11,336 nucleotides of DNA from Caldilineaceae bacterium. GTDB taxonomy: Bacteria; Chloroflexota; Anaerolineae; Caldilineales; Caldilineaceae. Below the pieces are notes generated by a model. That model was not told where the DNA came from and ran no database searches. It saw only the letters and a list, made by a program, of their open reading frames with translations. Every line of letters starts with the position of its first letter. The first letter of the stretch is position 1. Shown here in pieces: positions 8,135 to 11,336 of the stretch. The DNA is taken from contig WGCB01000506.1 of NCBI GenBank assembly GCA_015494005.1, forward strand, positions 1 to 11,336. The letters are read 5' to 3'. Made by a program: the position numbers and the translations under genes.

Positions 8135-9103
8135 ATGCAAACTCGTTCCGTATCGCCCAGACCAGGGGTTCCCAAGCCAGGATTAGGGGCCCGGCTCCAT
8201 GCCTTGCGCATGCGCTGGATCGACAACTCCCCCCACTTCCCGGCCATGCTCCTGGTCCCGGTGCTGCTCTTCTTCCTGATCTGGAACATCGTCCCCCTGC
8301 TCTGGATGGTGGGGATGAGCTTCTACAACTACTCCCTGGTCACCGGGGATCCGCCCCGCTTCATCGGCCTGGCGAACTTCGCGGACCTGTACAACAACCT
8401 GGCTGTCTGGCAGGCCCTGAGCACCACCTTCATCTTCGTCTTCTTCAGCGTGGGGGTGGAGACGCTCCTGGGTTTGCTCCTGGGTTTCCTCTTCTGGGGG
8501 AGCACGGAGCTGCCGGGGCGGCGCCTGGCCTTGACCTTGCTCTTCGCCCCCATGATCCTGACCCCCGCGGCCACGGGGACCTTCTTCCGGCTCATCTACG
8601 ATCCCACCTTCGGCGTGGCCAACTACCTGACCAGCCAGCTCTTCGGCACCAAGATCGACTTCCTGGGGGACAAGGCCTGGGCCATGGCGTCGGTGCTCCT
8701 GGTGGACATCTGGATGTGGACCCCTTTCATGATCCTGATCACCCTGGCCGCGCTGGGCTCGGTCCCCAAGGCGGAGCTGGAGGCCGCGGAGGTGGACCGC
8801 CTGCCCTGGATCAAGCGCATCCGCTACGTGATCCTGCCCCATGCCAAGTTCATCCTCATGCTGGGCATCCTCCTGCGGACCATCGACTCCTTCAAGGTCA
8901 TGGACCTGATCTACCAGCTCACCCGAGGCGGCCCGGGCAACACCACAGAGGTCATCGGCATCACCCTCTTCCGCAAGGCCTTCGAGGGCTTCACCATGGG
9001 CTGGTCCTCCTCCCTGGCGGTGGTCACCCTGCTCATCGCCATCGCCTTCACCTCCATCTACCTGTACATCCTCAACCTGCGCATGGAAGGAGGGGAGCGC
9101 TGA
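8135..9103 (+). CDS. CUT1 sugar ABC importer permease, cassette B, altered EAA loop
   Basis: Membrane channel subunit of 322 residues. Helices lie at about 36-62, 95-122, 130-152, 183-208, 236-258 and 288-314. The ATPase-docking loop reads EAAEVDRLPW (216-225): the conserved Gly after Asp is Arg222 and a Pro follows, while LP at 234-235 is kept. Other CUT1 permeases with DRA in place of DGA exist as far as I recall, so this may mark a subgroup rather than damage. GAGG (8122-8125) lies 9 nt before ATG 8135. The stop overlaps the next start (TGATG at 9101-9105), so translation of the two permeases is coupled. Confidence 0.92.
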   Translation: MQTRSVSPRPGVPKPGLGARLHALRMRWIDNSPHFPAMLLVPVLLFFLIWNIVPLLWMVGMSFYNYSLVTGDPPRFIGLANFADLYNNLAVWQALSTTFIFVFFSVGVETLLGLLLGFLFWGSTELPGRRLALTLLFAPMILTPAATGTFFRLIYDPTFGVANYLTSQLFGTKIDFLGDKAWAMASVLLVDIWMWTPFMILITLAALGSVPKAELEAAEVDRLPWIKRIRYVILPHAKFILMLGILLRTIDSFKVMDLIYQLTRGGPGNTTEVIGITLFRKAFEGFTMGWSSSLAVVTLLIAIAFTSIYLYILNLRMEGGER

Positions 9104-9933
9104 TGCAACGCAACTGGCGACAGACGCTCTATCACCTGCTGCTCTGGGCGGTCTCGTTGACCTTCTTCGCGCCGGTGATCTGGATCATCCTGGCCGCCTT
9201 CAAGACCCGGGACGACCTCCTGGCCATCCCGCCCAAGTGGATCTTCACCCCCACCCTGGAGAACTTCATCGACCTGGCTGGGCGCTACGACTTCGCCTCG
9301 TCCCTGCGCAGCAGCTTCCTCATCTCCCTCTCCGCGGTGCTCATCGCCATCGTGGTGGCCTTCCTGGCCGCCTACAGCTTCTCCCGTTTCCAGCCCAAGG
9401 GGACGAACTTCCTCATGTTCATCCTCCTCTCCATCCGCATGGTGCCGGCCGCGGCGGTGGTGGTGCCCGTCTTCCTCATGTACACCGCCTTCGGCTGGAA
9501 GGACACCTTCTGGGGCATGACCCTCTTCTACGCCATGTTCAGCATCCCCTTCTCCGTCTGGATCCTGAAGGGCTTCATCGACGGCGTCTCCCCTCGCTTC
9601 GACGAGACCGGGCTGGTCAACGGCGGCTCCCGGCTGCACGTGCTCTTCAACGTGGTGCTGCCCCAGGTGCGCCCAGGGCTGATCGCCGCCTTCATCTTCA
9701 ACCTCATCTTCGTCTGGAACGAGTTCCTCTTCAACTTCATCATCGGCGGGCGGCGCACCACCATGGTCCCGGTCAGCCTGGTGACCGGCTCCATCTCCCA
9801 GGGCGGGGTGGACTGGACCTTCGTGGCCTCCCTGGCCACCGTCTACCTGATCCCACCGGTGCTGGCCATCTACTTTTTCCAGAAATACCTGCTGGTGGGC
9901 ATGACCTTCGGCACTGTGCGAGGTGAAGTCTGA
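9103..9933 (+). CDS. CUT1 sugar ABC importer permease (MalG-like), cassette B, altered EAA loop
   Basis: Second channel subunit, 276 residues, normal for the MalG group. Helices lie at about 9-31, 68-93, 102-127, 137-156, 191-212 and 238-260. The docking loop reads DETGLVNGGS (167-176): Glu168 and Gly174 of the EAA motif are kept, but the two alanines are Thr-Gly and the Asp is Asn. The frame stays open back to 8716 inside the preceding gene, but ATG 9103 is the true start: AGGAGGGG lies just before it and it overlaps the preceding stop as TGATG. Its own stop overlaps the start of the next small gene in the same way (9931-9935). It pairs with the 8135-9103 product. Confidence 0.93.
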   Translation: MQRNWRQTLYHLLLWAVSLTFFAPVIWIILAAFKTRDDLLAIPPKWIFTPTLENFIDLAGRYDFASSLRSSFLISLSAVLIAIVVAFLAAYSFSRFQPKGTNFLMFILLSIRMVPAAAVVVPVFLMYTAFGWKDTFWGMTLFYAMFSIPFSVWILKGFIDGVSPRFDETGLVNGGSRLHVLFNVVLPQVRPGLIAAFIFNLIFVWNEFLFNFIIGGRRTTMVPVSLVTGSISQGGVDWTFVASLATVYLIPPVLAIYFFQKYLLVGMTFGTVRGEV

Positions 9934-10268
9934 TGGCACACAATCCTCTGGAACCGACGACTCCTGGGCAATCGACCTCGGCCCGATCCACTGGACGCCC
10001 TTTCGCGGCCACCCTGCACATGGTGCTCATCGCGCTCATGCTGATCAGCTTTGCGCTCATCGCCCAGCAGAGCAGCCAGGCCCTCTACCACCTGGGCTTC
10101 CTGCTGTTGATCGCCTCCACCTTCGTGCAGATCGTCTTCGGCAACGTGCCGCCGGAGACGGACTTCCGCCGCTCCATGGCTCTGCTGGGGATGGGGCTGG
10201 GCATCGTGGCCGTGGTCTTTGCGTTGGGCATTCTTCTGGCCCCGATTTTGGCTAATTTGGGACGGTGA
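9933..10268 (+). CDS. Small three-helix membrane protein of unknown function in the importer operon
   Basis: I do not recognise this 111-residue protein. It has a polar, Ser/Thr/Pro-rich N-terminus (1-24) and three likely membrane helices at about 27-44, 50-70 and 82-107, with a short acidic/basic loop NVPPETDFRR (71-80) between the last two. It begins inside the stop of the permease gene (TGATG, 9931-9935), with GAGGTGA just upstream, and ends 3 nt before the ATPase start. Codon use matches its neighbours. This tight coupling between channel and ATPase genes suggests an accessory or assembly subunit of importer B. The rhizobial glycerol importer has a small membrane protein (GlpU, DUF2160) in a comparable place, but I see no sequence resemblance from memory. 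Confidence 0.8.
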   Translation: MAHNPLEPTTPGQSTSARSTGRPFAATLHMVLIALMLISFALIAQQSSQALYHLGFLLLIASTFVQIVFGNVPPETDFRRSMALLGMGLGIVAVVFALGILLAPILANLGR

Positions 10269-10271
10269 TCT

Positions 10272-11336
10272 ATGATCGCAGCCGAATTCCGTCACATTTC
10301 CAAACGCTACGGCAGACTGGCCGTGCTCCAGGACGTGAACCTCTCTGTGGAGCAGGGCTCCTTCACGGTGCTCTACGGGCCGCCGGCCTGTGGCAAATCC
10401 GTGCTGGTCCGCCTGTTGACCGGCCTGGAGCCGCCGGACAGCGGCCAGATCCTGCTGCGGGGGGAAGAGGCCACCCACCTGCCCCCGGGGGAGCGAAACA
10501 TCGGCTACGTGCCCCAGTCCTTCGCCCTCTACCCCCACTACAACGTCTTCGACAACATCGCCTACCCCCTGCGCCTGAACCGCATGCCCAAGGCCCAGGT
10601 GGAGCCCATCGTGCGCCGGGCCGCGGCCATGCTCAAGATCGAGCCCCTGCTGGCCAAAACCCCGGACCAGCTCAGCGGCGGGGAGAAGCAGCGGGTGGCC
10701 ATCGCTCGGGGCATCGTCAAGGAGACGGAGATCTTCGTCCTGGACGACCCCCTCACCGGCCTGGACTTCAAGCTGCGGGAGCAGCTCATCGACGACCTGA
10801 AGCAGATGCAGGAGTCCTTGGGCGTCACCTTCATCTACACCACCTCCGACGCCATCGAGGCCCTGATGCTGGCCGAGCATGTGGCCATCCTGGACCAGGG
10901 GCGCATCCTGGAGGCCGGCCCCCTGGAGGAGCTCTACTGGCAGCCCCAGCGAGCCCAGACCCTGGCCCTGCTGGGCTTCCCTCGGGTCAACTTCCTGGAC
11001 GGGCGGCTGGAGGAGCAGGCCGGGGAGCTCTGGTGCCAGACGCCGCTCTTCCGCTTCCCGGTCCAGCTGGAGGAGGCCGACGGAGCGCCTCCCCGGGCCG
11101 TCCGGGCCGCGGTCCGCCCCCAGGATCTGCTCCTGGGCAGCCAGGCTGGGGATGGCCTGCCCAACTGCCCGGCCCAAGTGCTCCTACGGGAGGATCTGGG
11201 CGGCGAGATGATCATCTACCTGGAGGCCCAGGGCGTCCCCCTCACCACGGTGGTGCGCCACGACAACGCCCACCTGGTGGCCGAGGACCAGGTCACCCTG
11301 GCCGTGGCCCCGGAGAAGCTCTTCCTCTTCGATCAA
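10272..11336 (+). CDS. ABC importer ATPase (MalK/UgpC-like) with degenerate catalytic site, 3' partial
   Basis: Cytoplasmic nucleotide-binding subunit; 355 residues are present before the right edge, close to the family's usual 360-380. Present motifs: Walker A GPPACGKS (36-43, followed by Val44 instead of Ser/Thr), Q-loop Gln82, signature LSGGE (134-138), Walker B with Asp158, and D-loop TGLD (162-165). Altered: the catalytic Glu after Walker B is Asp159 (VLDDP), and the H-loop His is Ser192 (YTTSDAIEA). From about 236 there is a C-terminal regulatory/TOBE-type domain with VRPQDLLL (281-288). ATG 10272 starts 4 nt after the previous stop with a poor ribosome-binding site, so translation is probably coupled. 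The altered residues suggest a slow or non-hydrolysing half of a pair with another ATPase. Confidence 0.92.
   Translation, partial: MIAAEFRHISKRYGRLAVLQDVNLSVEQGSFTVLYGPPACGKSVLVRLLTGLEPPDSGQILLRGEEATHLPPGERNIGYVPQSFALYPHYNVFDNIAYPLRLNRMPKAQVEPIVRRAAAMLKIEPLLAKTPDQLSGGEKQRVAIARGIVKETEIFVLDDPLTGLDFKLREQLIDDLKQMQESLGVTFIYTTSDAIEALMLAEHVAILDQGRILEAGPLEELYWQPQRAQTLALLGFPRVNFLDGRLEEQAGELWCQTPLFRFPVQLEEADGAPPRAVRAAVRPQDLLLGSQAGDGLPNCPAQVLLREDLGGEMIIYLEAQGVPLTTVVRHDNAHLVAEDQVTLAVAPEKLFLFDQ

Overview
The window is GC-rich, and every gene I can support is on the + strand. Several traits point to a Chloroflexota bacterium, perhaps a Caldilineales relative: strongly GC-ending codons, a subtilase with a C-terminal SVNWN repeat tail, long lipoprotein solute-binding proteins (one with a twin-arginine signal), and CUT1 sugar-importer cassettes. 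The phylum is an inference from protein style, not a proven placement.

Layout. (1) 3-1379: the 3' part of a subtilisin-like (S8) serine protease, cut by the left edge. Its tail is a five-residue repeat, and the stop codon lies inside a 15-bp tandem repeat that supplies three in-frame stops. (2) 1380-2042: a 663-bp gap. It holds a strong stem-loop just after the protease, a good sigma-70-type promoter (TTGACA, 17-bp spacer, TAGCCT) with an inverted repeat at the expected start point, a leader of about 360 nt, and three CGTTTG repeats near the next gene. (3) 2043-6463: cassette A, made of a short-chain dehydrogenase, two CUT1 permeases and a Tat-type lipoprotein binding protein, with no ATPase. 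(4) 6542-11336: cassette B, made of a Sec-type lipoprotein binding protein, two permeases, a small three-helix membrane protein and an ABC ATPase cut by the right edge. Stem-loops lie around both binding-protein genes.

How they may work together. Both cassettes have the parts of a carbohydrate or polyol importer: a lipoprotein catches the substrate outside the membrane, two permeases form the channel and an ATPase drives it. The dehydrogenase probably oxidises or reduces an imported sugar or polyol. The substrate cannot be read from the sequence. Intergenic gaps are short or absent except before the binding-protein genes and between the cassette B binding protein and its permeases, so one long transcript from the promoter near 1647 is possible.

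The most interesting part is the end of cassette B. Its ATPase has Asp where the catalytic Walker B Glu should be and Ser where the H-loop His should be, yet keeps Walker A, Q-loop and signature motif. That is the pattern of the degenerate half of a two-different-ATPase pair, so a canonical partner ATPase is predicted just beyond the window. Next to it is an unrecognised small membrane protein, and both cassette B permeases have altered EAA coupling loops. The arrangement recalls, without matching by sequence as far as I can tell, the rhizobial GlpSTPQUV glycerol importer.
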